Of a stretch of 64,000 nt of DNA, positions 11,536 to 21,559 are shown piece after piece. A program made the position numbers and the translations under genes. The DNA comes from Siphonodentalium dalli (Eukaryota > Mollusca > Scaphopoda > Gadilida > Siphonodentaliidae). The stretch covers positions 33,330,194 to 33,394,193 of the forward strand of contig CP136069.1 of assembly GCA_032622095.1 (NCBI GenBank), written 5' to 3'. Numbering within the stretch: position 1 is the stretch's first letter; each line of letters starts with the position of its first letter. The notes beneath the pieces were generated by a model, which was given only the letters and a program-made list of their open reading frames with translations, had not been told where the DNA came from and made no database searches.

Positions 11536-12458
11536 ACTATGTGGAATTACTTGGATCAAAGTCTGACAAAAATCGTAACATGTGGAGTCCCGCAGTGATC
11601 CTTCCTGGGGCCAACACAGTTTCTGATTTAGGTCAAGGACATGCCCCAGACTACAGTTTTGCGATTACTATCGTTCGCGGATGATATCACCCTTTATACA
11701 TCCGATCATGACTGCGATTGATTGCGAAAATTACCAAATGCTGAGATGCTAAAATGTTTTGAATGGTGCTATTGCAACATACTGTCAATAAACCCTTCTA
11801 AGAGCAAATACATATTGAGCCACCATAAGATAATGATAATAAATGGAGTTTCAGATTAAAAGTAAACGACAGCGATTTAATCCCGAGTTGGCATTCAAAT
11901 GCAAGAGACATCTGTTAAATTTATTGGCATCACAATTAATGAAAATCTACCCTTCAAATATCATGTTTCTTCGATACACAAGATGCTTAACCGCACTATC
12001 TATATACGGAACAATGTAAAGCATTTTTGTCAAAGAACTCGAGAAAAATACTCTACTATTCCTTTGTAAACAGCCATATATTATAAGGCATACAAATATG
12101 GGGAAACACCAACCAAATTAACCCAATTTTTTACCCTCCAGAAAAAAAGCAGTCGGTATCCTAATGCTAAATTAGGAAGTCATACATAACCTCTTTTCAA
12201 ATGTCTGCGCATACTGAAATTTCAAGACCTACACATTGTACATGTGTCTTTGTTTATGCCAACATCGTTTACTTATGCATGCGGATATTTCAACTATGTG
12301 AATACACGACGAGCTGGTTGCACTCGAATGCTAACATCAAGAACCCGTTGTTCTTCAGCTCTCCCAAAACATCGCTTTCCAGAAATTTGGAATGCATTAC
12401 AGCAACAATTTAAAGACTGCAAATACAAACATAATCTACACAGAAGTCTAACTAATTA
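11536..12458 (+). pseudogene. LINE reverse-transcriptase 3' remnant (CR1/Jockey-like)
   Basis: The frame reads YVELLGSKS, then shifts to LTKIVTCGVPQ, and continues as a decayed version of the GVPQGS..LGP..F..Y.ND signature (stops at 11593 and nearby). It then gives MPQTTVLRLLSFADDITLY, which keeps the catalytic FADD at about 11670. Further on are VKFIGITINENLPFKYHVSS, IYIRNNVKHF, FTLQKKS, RILKFQDLH and the C-terminal PKHRFPEIWNALQQQFKDCK ending at 12458. This order matches the RT palm/thumb and C-terminal region of CR1/L2/Jockey-type LINEs. Several stops and shifts make it a pseudogene. The 5' endonuclease half is absent; a 5' fragment of a similar LINE lies at 61205-61600. Confidence 0.82.
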
Positions 12459-12603
12459 AAGTTTGTCGATCTATACACATAGTGTCAATTGCACTGGGGA
12501 AATATGTTATACTTACAACAGCACCTAGTATACGAAACTCCTCAAGTGCATGTGACTTCACGTCAGCAGTCACCTACCTCAGAGGAGAGTTTCTTCATTA
12601 TTT

Positions 12604-12608
<5 letters not shown>

Positions 12609-12655
<47 letters not shown>
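12609..12655. repeat. (TA)n microsatellite at the left edge of the PLE pair
   Basis: A nearly pure TA run of about 47 bp directly precedes the PLE terminal repeat. A matching (TA)n lies at the right edge (16695-16719). Confidence 0.95.
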
Positions 12656-12897
12656 ATATTTCTGTAGCCGATAAAGGTCTGTATCCTAGCTGTATGGTGA
12701 TGGATTGTGAAATAACACCTTTAAGACCTTTTTAATTTATATACGAACAAGATTTCGGCTTTCTCAAGTTCACTCACAATGAATATAATACAACGTTACA
12801 CAGTTACATATACAAGATCCAACGTAATAGCAATGGCGCGTAATGTGACGTAATCACTGCTGATAGAAAAATGGCGCGCAATATAATATCTAGTAAG

Positions 12898-13827
12898 TTA
12901 TAACCATTTGGCCATAAAGTCAGCATCTTTATTGATGCCCAGATGCAGGCTGCCGAATGCGTCTATCATTTGTTGCTCTTTGATTATGCGGTCCTCACGC
13001 ACGGGCAGACCACCACACAATACATGTAGACGAATGTCTTTAACTGAATGGTCAGGTAAGTTGAAGTGGAGGGCATATGGTAATCCCACATCATGTTTCC
13101 TGATATCCTGTCGATGGTCATTTACTCTAATGCTTAGAGAATTGCCAGTCTCACCAATATAATGCATGTCGGGGCAACGAACACATGTCATGTATTATAT
13201 CACCCCGGCCGACGTACACGAATGTTTTGCTTTTGGTGTGAATCGCTTCCCATCCTTAGTATACAAGACACCATTGGAGATGATTTTGCACAAGCCACAC
13301 CTAGGCATATGACATGGAAATGTCCCGCTGTCACGTCCATTCACGGTGTCATCGGTGAGTCGGCTCGACACAAGCTTATTTCGGATGTTCGGAGGCTGTC
13401 GCATGGCAAGAACTGGCCTCTCTGGGAACACATCACTGAGATAGTCATCTTCAGCCAACACATTCTGCAGATCAGCCGCGATTCCGCGCAATTTGTTTAA
13501 TTCCGGATGGTAAGTTACTACCAATTGAACACGATCCGATTCGTCTTTTGAGGAACTCTCCATCAATTCACTCCGCTCTTTCGACCGCGCCTTGTCGATC
13601 CGTTTGTCGATTACCTTCGTATCGTATCCAAGGCCCCGAAACGCCGCCGATAGCTGAGAAAGTTGGTTGTCGCGAACATCACTATCTGAATTGATCCGAT
13701 TATATCGCAAACTTTGACTAAATATCACGGATCGTTTACAATGATCCGGGTGGAAACTTTCGGGGTTGAGATATGTATATCGGTCTGTAGGTTTTCTGTA
13801 AGCGTCGTAGATAGAGTGTCTCCACAT
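12898..13827 (-). pseudogene. PLE GIY-YIG endonuclease domain, minus copy
   Basis: This is the C-terminal part of the Penelope-like polyprotein. It shows a linker with a DNQLSQLSAAFRGLGY segment, a Cys cluster (CHMPRCGLCK, at about residues 175-185), and then the GIY-YIG core (YMTC..., MHYIGETGNSLSIRVNDHR). GIY-YIG nucleases nick the DNA target in this element class. An in-frame TAA between GVI and YMTC (near 13193) splits it, where the plus-strand copy has Tyr codons. Upstream it is out of phase with the RT because of a shift near 13810-13830. Confidence 0.9.
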
Positions 13828-14855
13828 CTCTTGACGGTGACATCAAGACAATTTACAGATGAATCAGAGTACTCCATTTTAAGTTGAATTGAAGGCACAC
13901 ACTTGTTGAAATCACACAGAAACTCCTCCAGCTCTTGAACTCCATGGTCCCATACCATAAATACGTCGTCTATGAATCGGTAGTATGCTTTGGGTTAATT
14001 ACGACGTGAATCTAGAAATTTCTTCTCCAGATCGGACATAAATATGTTGCTATACTGAGGTCCTATGGGCGATCCCATGCTGGTTCCCATTTTCTGGAGC
14101 CACATTTCGTTGTTAAACGTAAAATAATTATGTTTTAGTATGAAGGAACAGAGATCAACAGTAGCTCTGTTAGAAACTAGATTATCACCCGAATCGACCA
14201 AGCTCCGTTCCACTGCTTTCAATCCGCTATCGTGTACGATGTTCATATATAAGGATACACCATCCAATGTAAACAGAAGAGTATCCTCGTTGAGCGGTCC
14301 AATATCGGAGATTTTCCTGAGGAAGTCTGTTGTATCCTTTACAAAACTAGGAGTGTTCCGAACGATGGGTTTTAATACATCGTCAACAAGTTTGGCCATG
14401 TTCTCGGATAGAGTTCCTATTCCAGATACAATAGGTCGGCCAGGTACATTATGTTTGTGGATCTTCGGGAGGAGATAACGAATTCCTGGTCGAGGATCAC
14501 TGGGTATTAAAGGATTGATCAGACTTCGATCAGCCTTGGACATCTCATCAAGAAGTTCTCCGAGCTCGGTCTGGAAGGCGGTTGTCGGGTCGGTTTGGAG
14601 GCGCTCGTAATACTCTGTGTCGGAAAGTTGACGTTGAGCTTCATTGACATAATCAGTTTTGTTTAGCACTACTGTCGCTCCGCCTTTATCCGCAGGTTTT
14701 ATCACAATGTTTGGATTACCACGGAGGGTGGAAATAGCACGCCGCTCTGATGGTTTTAAATTGTACAGTAGCTTTGTGTTCTTCGACAGAATGTCGCGTT
14801 TAACTCTGTTCCGAAAAAGATCGATGTAAGTATCTAACTTAACATTACGTCCGGT
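13725..14855 (-). pseudogene. PLE reverse transcriptase, minus copy
   Basis: The frame is open from about 14855 (VKLDTYIDLFRNRVKRDILS) through IVIKPADKGGATVVLNK, RYLLPKIHKH, GRPIVSGIGT, the motif-A-like FTLDGVSLYMNI, and the motif-B region MGTSMGSPIGPQYSNIFMS. An in-frame TAA lies near 13992. The same frame then gives the catalytic YRFIDDVFMVW (FIDD intact), continuing to about 13810. The order is that of PLE reverse transcriptases, which are related to telomerase. Lesions are a frameshift near 14860-14880 at its upstream edge, the TAA, and the shift into the endonuclease frame. It is inactive as a single protein. Confidence 0.9.
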
Positions 14856-15358
14856 AGGAGGGGTCCACGTTTCTGTTGATTATAAGATCCGCAAACCTCA
14901 GGCTCATCGCGGCCATGGAAGTATTCTCTCAAACGAAGTCTTCGGAAATATTTCTCCAAGTCCGCGCAAGTTTGGACCTTGTCCAATTTGACAGTCGGGC
15001 AAAACGATAGTCCGCGTTCTAGTACAGATTCTTCAGAAGCATTAATTTCATTGTCAGATAAATTAATTATGTTGGATTGACGATGAGATGAATCACGTTT
15101 GTCCTCAGACTTAGAATGCATGTCGCGTAGATTGTTGAGTTTTTCCTTCTTTCGTGTCATATGAACGTTCAGGTTATCTCTGTAACATGTTTCGTGACAT
15201 TTTTTATCAATGTTGACATTTTTGGAAAGGAAGTCCTTTATCTGATGTTCTATGTTGGACTTTTTTGCATATATCAGGTCGATAAGATGGTTTAGAATTC
15301 GAATGCTGGTACGGTTGCAGAGTACGTCTGAATACTCACTGCGATATGTGTTCTGCAA
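14834..15358 (-). pseudogene. PLE N-terminal domain, minus copy
   Basis: This 174-codon frame carries a basic, low-complexity segment (RKKEKLNNLRDM) and then VLERGLSFCPT and DLEKYFRRLRLREYFHG. These are the conserved N-terminal landmarks upstream of the RT in Penelope-like proteins. The frame ends GPLLPDVMLS. Reading one base over gives TPPTGRNVKLDTYID, which continues into the RT. A single-base slip near 14860-14880 therefore separates the two parts. The start lies inside the 5' leader after the pLTR copy at 15517-15577. Confidence 0.82.
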
Positions 15359-15472
15359 GGGATTCTTTATAACAAGTCCTTTCGGTAAGAGTTTATTCTC
15401 CTTGCACTCGGAGAGAAAGAACAGGTCGCTGTTGACTTGTGCATATTTCTTGTGTAACTTCGATATTATCCA

Positions 15473-16477
15473 TTGTTCTCGGCTGTATGCGGTGTTGGAA
15501 GATGTAGTAATATTTATGTAGCCGACAAAGGTCTGTATCCTAGCTGTATGATGATGGATTGTGAAATAACACCTTTACAGAAAACCTACAGACCGATATA
15601 CATATCTCAACCCCGAAAGTTTCCACCGGATCATTGTAAACGATCCGTGATATTTATTCAAAGTTTGCGATATAATCGGATCAATTCAGATAGTGATGTT
15701 CGCGACAACCAACTTTCTCAGCTATCGGCGGCGTTTCGGGGCCTTGGATACGATACGAAGGTAATCGACAAACAGATCGACAAGGCGCGGTCGAAAGAGT
15801 GGAGTGAATTGATGGAGAGTTCCTCAAAAGATGAATCGGATCGTGTTCCATTGGTAGTAACTTACCATCCGAAATTAAACAAATTGCGTGGAATCGCGGC
15901 TGATCTGCAGAATGTGTTGGCTGAAGATGACTATCTCAGTGATGTGTTCCCAGAGAGGCCAGTTCTTGTCATGCGACAGCCCCCGAACATCCGAAATAAG
16001 CTTGTGTCGAGCCGACTCACCGATGACACCGTGAATGGACGTGGCAGCGGGACATTTCCATGTCATAGGCCTAGGTGTAGCATGTGCAAACTCATCTCCA
16101 ATGGTGTCTTGTATACTAAGGATGGGAAGCGATTCACACCAAAAGGAAAACATTCATGTACGTCGGCCGGGGTGATATACTATATGACATGTGTTCGTTG
16201 CCCCGACATGCATTATATTGGTGAGACTGGCAATTCTCTAAGCATTAGAGTAAATGGCCATCGACAGGATATCAGGAAACATGATGTGGGATTACCATAT
16301 GCCCGCCACTTCAACTTACCTGACCATTCAGTTAAAGACATTCGTCTACATGTATTGTGTGGTGGTCTGCCCGTGCGTGAGGACCGCAGAATCAAAGAGC
16401 AACAAATGATAGACGCATTCGGCAGTCTGCATCTGGGCATCAATAAAGATGCTGACTTTATGGCCAAATGGTTATAA
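15473..16477 (+). CDS. PLE GIY-YIG endonuclease, intact 3' half (plus copy)
   Basis: This 334-codon frame is open without interruption. Roughly the first 35 codons are read from the inverted partner's pLTR and are not PLE protein. From KTYRPIYISQPRKF (about 15580) it is colinear with 13827-12898 of the minus copy. It has the DNQLSQLSAAFRG linker, a Cys cluster (CHRPRCSMCK) and the GIY-YIG core (VIYYMTC, MHYIGETGNSLSIRVNGHR), and ends in FMAKWL. It lacks the RT, so it cannot retrotranspose by itself. The near identity of the two copies suggests they arose in the same event or from very close sources. Confidence 0.85.
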   Translation: MFSAVCGVGRCSNIYVADKGLYPSCMMMDCEITPLQKTYRPIYISQPRKFPPDHCKRSVIFIQSLRYNRINSDSDVRDNQLSQLSAAFRGLGYDTKVIDKQIDKARSKEWSELMESSSKDESDRVPLVVTYHPKLNKLRGIAADLQNVLAEDDYLSDVFPERPVLVMRQPPNIRNKLVSSRLTDDTVNGRGSGTFPCHRPRCSMCKLISNGVLYTKDGKRFTPKGKHSCTSAGVIYYMTCVRCPDMHYIGETGNSLSIRVNGHRQDIRKHDVGLPYARHFNLPDHSVKDIRLHVLCGGLPVREDRRIKEQQMIDAFGSLHLGINKDADFMAKWL

Positions 16478-16603
16478 CTTACTAGATATTATATTGCACG
16501 CCATTTTTTTATCAGCAGTGATTACGTCACATTACGCGCCATTGCTATTACGTTGGATCTTGTATATGTAACTGTGTAACGTTGTATTATATTCATTGTG
16601 AGT

Positions 16604-16637
16604 GAACTTGAGAAAGGCGAAAGTCGAAAGCTTGTTC
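16604..16637 (+). ncRNA. Possible hammerhead-ribozyme vestige in the PLE plus copy
   Basis: The layout is GAAC, TTGAGAA, a short stem-loop GGC-GAAA-GTC, GAAA, GCTT, then GTTC. This follows the hammerhead plan of stem I, core, stem II, GAAA, tiny palindromic stem III, stem I. The core TTGAGAA departs from the required CTGANGA at two positions that the ribozyme needs. I therefore call it a decayed or coincidental match. Confidence 0.22.
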
Positions 16638-16694
16638 GTATATAAATTTCAAAGGTCTTAAAGGTGTTATTTCACAATCCATCATCATACAGCT

Positions 16695-16719
16695 ATATAT
16701 ATATATATATATATATATA
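16695..16719. repeat. (TA)n microsatellite between the two PLEs
   Basis: A TA run separates the 3' end of the plus-strand PLE copy from the 3' end of the second PLE. Confidence 0.92.
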
Positions 16720-16758
16720 AGAATAAATTTAAAGCATTGCTTATAAAAACATTTTTGT

Positions 16759-16807
16759 ATTGTAACTAGGCCTTTCACAGCTACTGCTGATCTTCAGGTT
16801 ACACAAT
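16759..16807 (-). ncRNA. Candidate type I hammerhead ribozyme
   Basis: On the minus strand the order is stem I strand TGTAAC, core CTGAAGA (fits CUGANGA), stem II CAGC-AGTA-GCTG, GAAA, AGGCCT as a palindromic stem III, then A at the cleavage position and stem I strand GTTACA. Stem I pairs over six bases and all invariant core positions are present. Hammerheads with tiny, self-complementary stem III that act as dimers are known from the terminal repeats of Penelope-like elements. The weak point is a U-U pair closing stem II next to the core. Activity cannot be judged from sequence alone. Confidence 0.5.
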
Positions 16808-16869
16808 GTATAATAATAATACGTCCCTTCCGAATTTTGGTTTCATTGTGACGTCACTTCCCTGGATAT

Positions 16870-18393
16870 TTATTCCAGTGATGGTTTTAAGTTTTTTTCT
16901 GAATTTAGTTTCGGACGAAGTTTTTTTATCAACATTGTTTCCGTCCGAATTCTTTTCAATGGGTCCATTGATAGCATTTTGTATAATGGAAACACTGTGA
17001 ATGAGCAACCGCCACAAATTTCCAGATGTTCGCTGAGATCAATTTGTCTCAGCTCTGGTTGTTTGATTTGTTGGCGGTGTATTCTCATGCGCCCACACAC
17101 AGTGTTGCCCGTCTGTCCCACATAAAACTCATGGCATCCAGAACATATAATAATATAGATTAAGTTCCGTGATTTGCAGTCCATATCCGCATTGGGTTGA
17201 ACTACTGCACCATTTTTAAACTTGAGTTGAGTACCAGTAACTATGTTTTTGCATGTACCGCATCTGGAATCTCTACACGTCCTAATTCTGTATGTTGTTT
17301 CGTTGCTGGTATCGAAACGGGCTCTCGTCAGTATTTTCTTCAAATATGGTGGTTGCCGCTTACTTTGAAGTATATTATCCCCACTGACGAGATATTTCAT
17401 TTTAGGACTCTTCTGTAATATTGGTAGCAGTGTTTTTGCGGATTGAGTTACATTAGGGTGGCGTGGGTTGTGAGTTGTTACGAGTGGAATGAGATCGGAC
17501 TCGGCTTGTCTCTCTTTATCTTTTCTCAATTCTGATTTAGGTGTTTTTAAAGCTTCGTCGATTCCACTTTTTATTAGCTTGTCTGGGTAATGTTGGTCTT
17601 GTAAGAAAGAGTGCAGTTCTTGTAGCCGAACATCTCTAATATCAACATCATCTACAATTGTACAGATACGTCTGGCTAGACAATACGGTATACTTCTCTT
17701 CGTATGGGAAGGATGGCAGGAATTAAAATCCAAGTATTGATGAGTATCTGTACTTTTATAAAATATATCGGTGGTGATGTGTTGTCCAGATTTATTAATT
17801 AGAACATCCAAAAATGATAGCTGGTTTCTGTTTTGTTCCATGGTGAATTTAATTGTCGGATCTAAAGAATTGAGTATTTCGTGAAATGCTGTGAGGTTGG
17901 CTAATGGTGACTGCCAAATGATAAAACAGTGATCGATGTACCGTTTCCATGCACCTCTGATGTAAGTGCTTTCATTGTTCGGGATTCTGTCCGACAGAAT
18001 TCCATGAAGTTTTTCTTCTAGATATCCCATGGTTAAATTAGCATATGTAGGGGCAACATTTGTGCCCATTGCTGTTCCTATGGTTTGTTTATAATAGTGT
18101 CCATCGAAGAAAAAAACATTGCACTCTAGAACAATTTGCAGTCCTTCAATGATGAAGCATTTCGGGAATCGTTTATCGAGGATTTCGCTGCACTTAGTCG
18201 TCCAATACTCTACAGATTTCAGTCCTAGCTCATGATGTATACTACTGTATAAACTCGTGACATCGCAGCTGGCTAGTACTGATTCTGGGGCCACAGTTCT
18301 TGAAAGATTTCGAACAAATTCAATATCGTCCCTCAAGTAACTTGGGATATTAGGTAGGATCGGTTTCAGAATAAGATCTAGAAAGTTACTCAA
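16870..18393 (-). CDS. PLE reverse transcriptase and GIY-YIG endonuclease, open but catalytically altered
   Basis: This is a 507-codon uninterrupted frame. The first codon of the open stretch is TTG, not ATG, because the natural N-terminus is missing. RT landmarks are FLDLILKPILPNIPSYLRD, motif A in VLASCDVTSLYSSIHHELGL (Asp near residue 43) and motif B in TIGTAMGTNVAPTYANL. Motif C reads WKRYIDHCFIIW, where PLE reverse transcriptases have YxDD; here GAC has become CAC. The C-terminal half has FLDVLINKSG, a Cys cluster (CRDSRCGTCK) and a GIY-YIG core (LIYIIICSGCHEFYVGQTGN, then GRMRIHR). With one catalytic Asp lost, polymerase activity is unlikely, while the endonuclease region looks whole. 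Confidence 0.9.
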   Translation of the reverse strand: MSNFLDLILKPILPNIPSYLRDDIEFVRNLSRTVAPESVLASCDVTSLYSSIHHELGLKSVEYWTTKCSEILDKRFPKCFIIEGLQIVLECNVFFFDGHYYKQTIGTAMGTNVAPTYANLTMGYLEEKLHGILSDRIPNNESTYIRGAWKRYIDHCFIIWQSPLANLTAFHEILNSLDPTIKFTMEQNRNQLSFLDVLINKSGQHITTDIFYKSTDTHQYLDFNSCHPSHTKRSIPYCLARRICTIVDDVDIRDVRLQELHSFLQDQHYPDKLIKSGIDEALKTPKSELRKDKERQAESDLIPLVTTHNPRHPNVTQSAKTLLPILQKSPKMKYLVSGDNILQSKRQPPYLKKILTRARFDTSNETTYRIRTCRDSRCGTCKNIVTGTQLKFKNGAVVQPNADMDCKSRNLIYIIICSGCHEFYVGQTGNTVCGRMRIHRQQIKQPELRQIDLSEHLEICGGCSFTVFPLYKMLSMDPLKRIRTETMLIKKLRPKLNSEKNLKPSLE

Positions 18394-18470
18394 ACTATAT
18401 ATATTGACTGCTCTCCCTGAATGTCTTGCTTTAGTCGCTTTGTTTGTTTAGTAATATTTCTTCTTAACCT

Positions 18471-19237
18471 GAATTATAGGGTGACGGAGATACCTGTATA
18501 CATAACATATTGTGCTTATTGCTAACTACTATTCATTGTACATTCATATCAACATCCGCCTATTACTCAAGTCTGAAACAGATTTTATACTTCTTTCGTT
18601 CATATTCGTAAATCCATCCGTCATCTTTCGTATTAGTATTTGTCATATCGTACTTGCGGCAGCAGGAAGACGACCAACTACGGCCATGCTTCTCCTATGC
18701 AATATATATTAATATATGTCATTTGTCAAATAACATTTTTGGTTAATTGTACAAATAAATCAATTTTATCGGGGTTCGTGATTAGATAGCGATTTGATTG
18801 GTAAACCTGATCGATTGATTTCAACAGTGTTTAAAATATCTCTGCCCCGTCCAGTCAAATTCTCACCAATTCTCACCAATTAACACATTGCTAGTACTGG
18901 TACATTGACAGTTTTATGTAATCGGCCATGTATTGAATTTGGGATTATATATTTTCAAACTTGTTTTATTTTATCTTATTTTATGGACGTCAATGTTAGA
19001 GACTAATATATAAAGAAGAGGTAGTGCTGTCAGCAAATATATTATGAACAATAGATAAACTGTATTAAGATAACGGTGTTTTCGAACTTTCGTATTTAGA
19101 TCCACGAAGTTACCATTTTAGAAAAATCTTATTTCGCTATTCGGGTTTTGGGGTTAAACATCTCCAGCAGCTAAATCCCTGTACCATGCGCCCATATAAA
19201 TATACCCGCATATAACATATAGTACAGAAAGACGGTG
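18471..19237. other. Gene-free stretch
   Basis: No supportable gene. TA-rich sequence and a duplicated TTCTCACCAA near 18862-18880 are the only patterns noted. Confidence 0.4.
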
Positions 19238-19330
19238 ATGCACTTATAGTCCTCGTTGGCATGCACTTATAGTCCTCGTTGGCATGCACATATAGTCCTC
19301 GTTGGCATGCACTTATAGTCCGAAGTGGCT
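19238..19330. repeat. 23-bp tandem repeat, four units
   Basis: Units of ATGCACTTATAGTCCTCGTT plus GGC occur back to back (19238-19260, 19261-19283, 19284-19306), with a fourth diverged unit to about 19329. No spacers separate them, so this is a minisatellite and not a CRISPR array. A 106-codon minus-strand frame across it is a by-product. Confidence 0.92.
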
Positions 19331-19937
19331 TTTGTTCGCATCGTCCTATTCGCACGTGATTAAAATGATATACGCCGATCGATACCTTCGATTTGCATGT
19401 GTTTATGGTACATTCCACAGAAAGGATTTCAAAAAAATATCTAAAAGTATTGCTCAAAACGCACTAGATTGCCGATATTAGGAATAATTGGTATACACAT
19501 ACATGTACATGTAGGAGTTGGTATGCCATATTTTCCTTGTTGTCCAAACTTCTAGTGGAACTGGACATCACCAGGTAAATTCCCAACGGTTTATAAACAT
19601 TCCCATTGTGATTTTATTTCAACAATATTCGGCCAATTGGTAATTGCGAATCCTCCAAACGGATAAAAACACTGACACGCCTACACTGATAGTCCGATGT
19701 TTGGCATGCATAATAGGCGGCGAGTAAGTTGGACATTGTGAACTTCCAAACGATACAGAATTTCGGGGGTAACGTTTGTATTAAATGTTTTTTTCTGACG
19801 TCAGTTTTGTCATTGGACTGACACTGAAAGTGTGTATAATGTGTTGCTATATATGCACCTTATATGAGGAAAGAATCGTCCGACCCCCCCCCCCGGAAAA
19901 ATGATGTGTCATAATAGCAGTTAACATTCTATATCAG

Positions 19938-20144
19938 ACTGTCCAAGATTTCTGGGATATGATGAGTACTGGATGAATGGGCGCTACTATTGTCTCAAGT
20001 ACCATACAGCACCAAAACTCACGTCTGTGGACGCCAAGGCTGCATGTGGGAACGAATTCGAAGGGGGAAACCTGATCGCTATTGAAAACAGAACCATGTT
20101 GGATGAACTTGCAAGTCTGTTGTTAGGGTATGGACACGGGACAG
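19938..20144 (+). CDS. C-type lectin-like domain gene, 5' CTLD exon
   Basis: The exon is bounded by a CAG acceptor at 19935-19937 and the donor ACAG|GTTAGT at 20144/20145; both phases are 1. It encodes 68 complete codons: DCPRFLGYDEYWMNGRYYCL (the extra N-terminal Cys pair of long-form CTLDs), an A-x-x-AC segment in DAKAACGNEF, and GGNLIAIENRTMLDEL (the alpha-2 region). It joins in frame to the exon at 21560. C-type lectin domains bind sugars or proteins, usually outside the cell. A signal-peptide exon should lie upstream, but I could not identify it. Confidence 0.85.
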
Positions 20145-21559
20145 GTTAGTGTCATCTGTATCTTCAAACTGTCCCATCCCCACACACACAGGGAGATATT
20201 ATCTCCAGTCCAAGGGCAAGCTGCAAAACAGAGTTCAGTCCCCTCGCTACACGATGCCTGAACGCTGCCGGCACGTGTATTTTCTTAATTAAATCTACCA
20301 TTTTTTGTTGAAGTGTTTTGCCAGTTACAATTCATTCTGGCTCGATCTAGACCACTTTCAAATGAATATGGACAGTTCAGTTTCTCAGAATGATGCAGAA
20401 TGAATTGTAACCTACAAAAGTCTCAAAATAAATAAATGCGACATTTCTTCACATTACGTGTCTACATAGGTGCGGAAAGAGGTAAAACCTGCAGCGGTAA
20501 GTCCTGTGTATGTATGGGACTGAACTCTGCATGGAGCTTGGTCCAAGAGATGCACTATTTCATAGACCCGCATACTGAATCTTATTCGCGTGTTTTCTTT
20601 GATCCTACTAATGATGTTCTCCAGTGTTGCATTGTTTATTAATCAAAAAACCACATCAGTGTCATTAATACTAATACCAAAATCAAGTGATACTCATACC
20701 AAAGTATGGAAAATAGTTACTGCATATAGATACTAGGATACTTTTATTATATAAAAGAAAATATTTAATATTGTATTTTGACTCGGGAAGCATCAGTTGA
20801 CTCAAAATTAAGTATCATTTTACATTTTTCGGTGGGTATCATTTGGATTGGGTATCAAATGAATCGCACCCATTTTATTGCATATACTTAAAAAATATAT
20901 TTATGTAGCAGCGCCTATATGAACACAACTCTGTTGAGAAATAGGCGCTCTAGAAATAATATTATAATAATAACAACTATATAGAACAATGTTAAGACCA
21001 TCTTAAGTTAAGAAAGTGTTCGTGAAACATACTAATATGGCTGAAGTTTTAACATACTATTAAATTATGTCTCAAATATGTCCTAAGTTGCTTTCATGAA
21101 ACTGGCCTCAGCCCACGAATTGTGTTTGAATTGCACATTCCCCTATGGAGGAATCAAACACTATACAAATGCATCAAAATGTGCGCAAAGTGAAAGGGGC
21201 CGCATGCACTGGAATGGAGCACTGTTGCAGCTATTTATATATAGCAGTTGTTTAAATGTGTGAAATGTCGCTATTCAATAATGATGGTTTAATGTTTATA
21301 AGTTTTCCCATGCACGGTACCCACTACAAAGACGTTAACCTTTTTTATAATATATTTTCCCACCAGAGATTATGAATCCTCCTTCAACTGTATCCGCTTT
21401 TCGTCTTCCGGTTGTCTGCTTTTATTACCTAAACATCCCTCCAAATGAATAATATACCATTCCATCGTATACTTTTATAACTGAATGGGAGAATCCATTT
21501 AGCAAAAAATGGTTAAGCAGTTAATTGATTGATTGTGTTGTATATTTTTTCACACGCAG
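20145..21559 (+). other. Intron of the C-type-lectin-like gene
   Basis: A 1415-bp phase-1 intron, GT...AG (GTTAGT at 20145, CACACGCAG at 21551-21559). It holds no recognisable gene. A 68-codon open frame at 20436-20642 has no domain that I know. Confidence 0.8.

Larger units (their letters stand above)
12658..16694. mobile_element. Penelope-like element, head-to-head double copy
   Basis: A near-full minus-strand copy (12658-15577) is joined near 15578 to a 5'-truncated plus-strand copy (15578-16694). The segment containing TGTAGCC, AAAGGTCTGTATCC and TGAAATAACACC occurs at 12663-12726 and 15517-15577 in the same orientation. It occurs again inverted and shortened at 16650-16694. These are the pseudo-LTR (pLTR) repeats expected of Penelope-like elements, which often carry inverted, truncated partner copies. 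(TA)n tracts border both ends, consistent with insertion into a TA microsatellite. Confidence 0.85.
16720..18470 (-). mobile_element. Second Penelope-like element, 5'-truncated
   Basis: This is a different PLE family from the pair at 12658-16694, in minus orientation, with its 3' end against the (TA)n run at 16695-16719. It holds one long frame (16870-18393 and a short upstream extension). The 5' side lacks the N-terminal domain and the first RT motifs. The frame begins in degraded sequence where a GRPIVS-type motif would be expected. The 3' untranslated region holds a candidate hammerhead (16759-16807). Confidence 0.85.

Noticed and set aside
12908-14478. Plus-strand open frames over the minus-strand PLE copy
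   Set aside because: They are antisense shadows of the reverse transcriptase and endonuclease coding strand.
19238-19330. Possible CRISPR array
   Set aside because: Units are contiguous without unique spacers, and the surroundings are eukaryotic. It is a 23-bp minisatellite.
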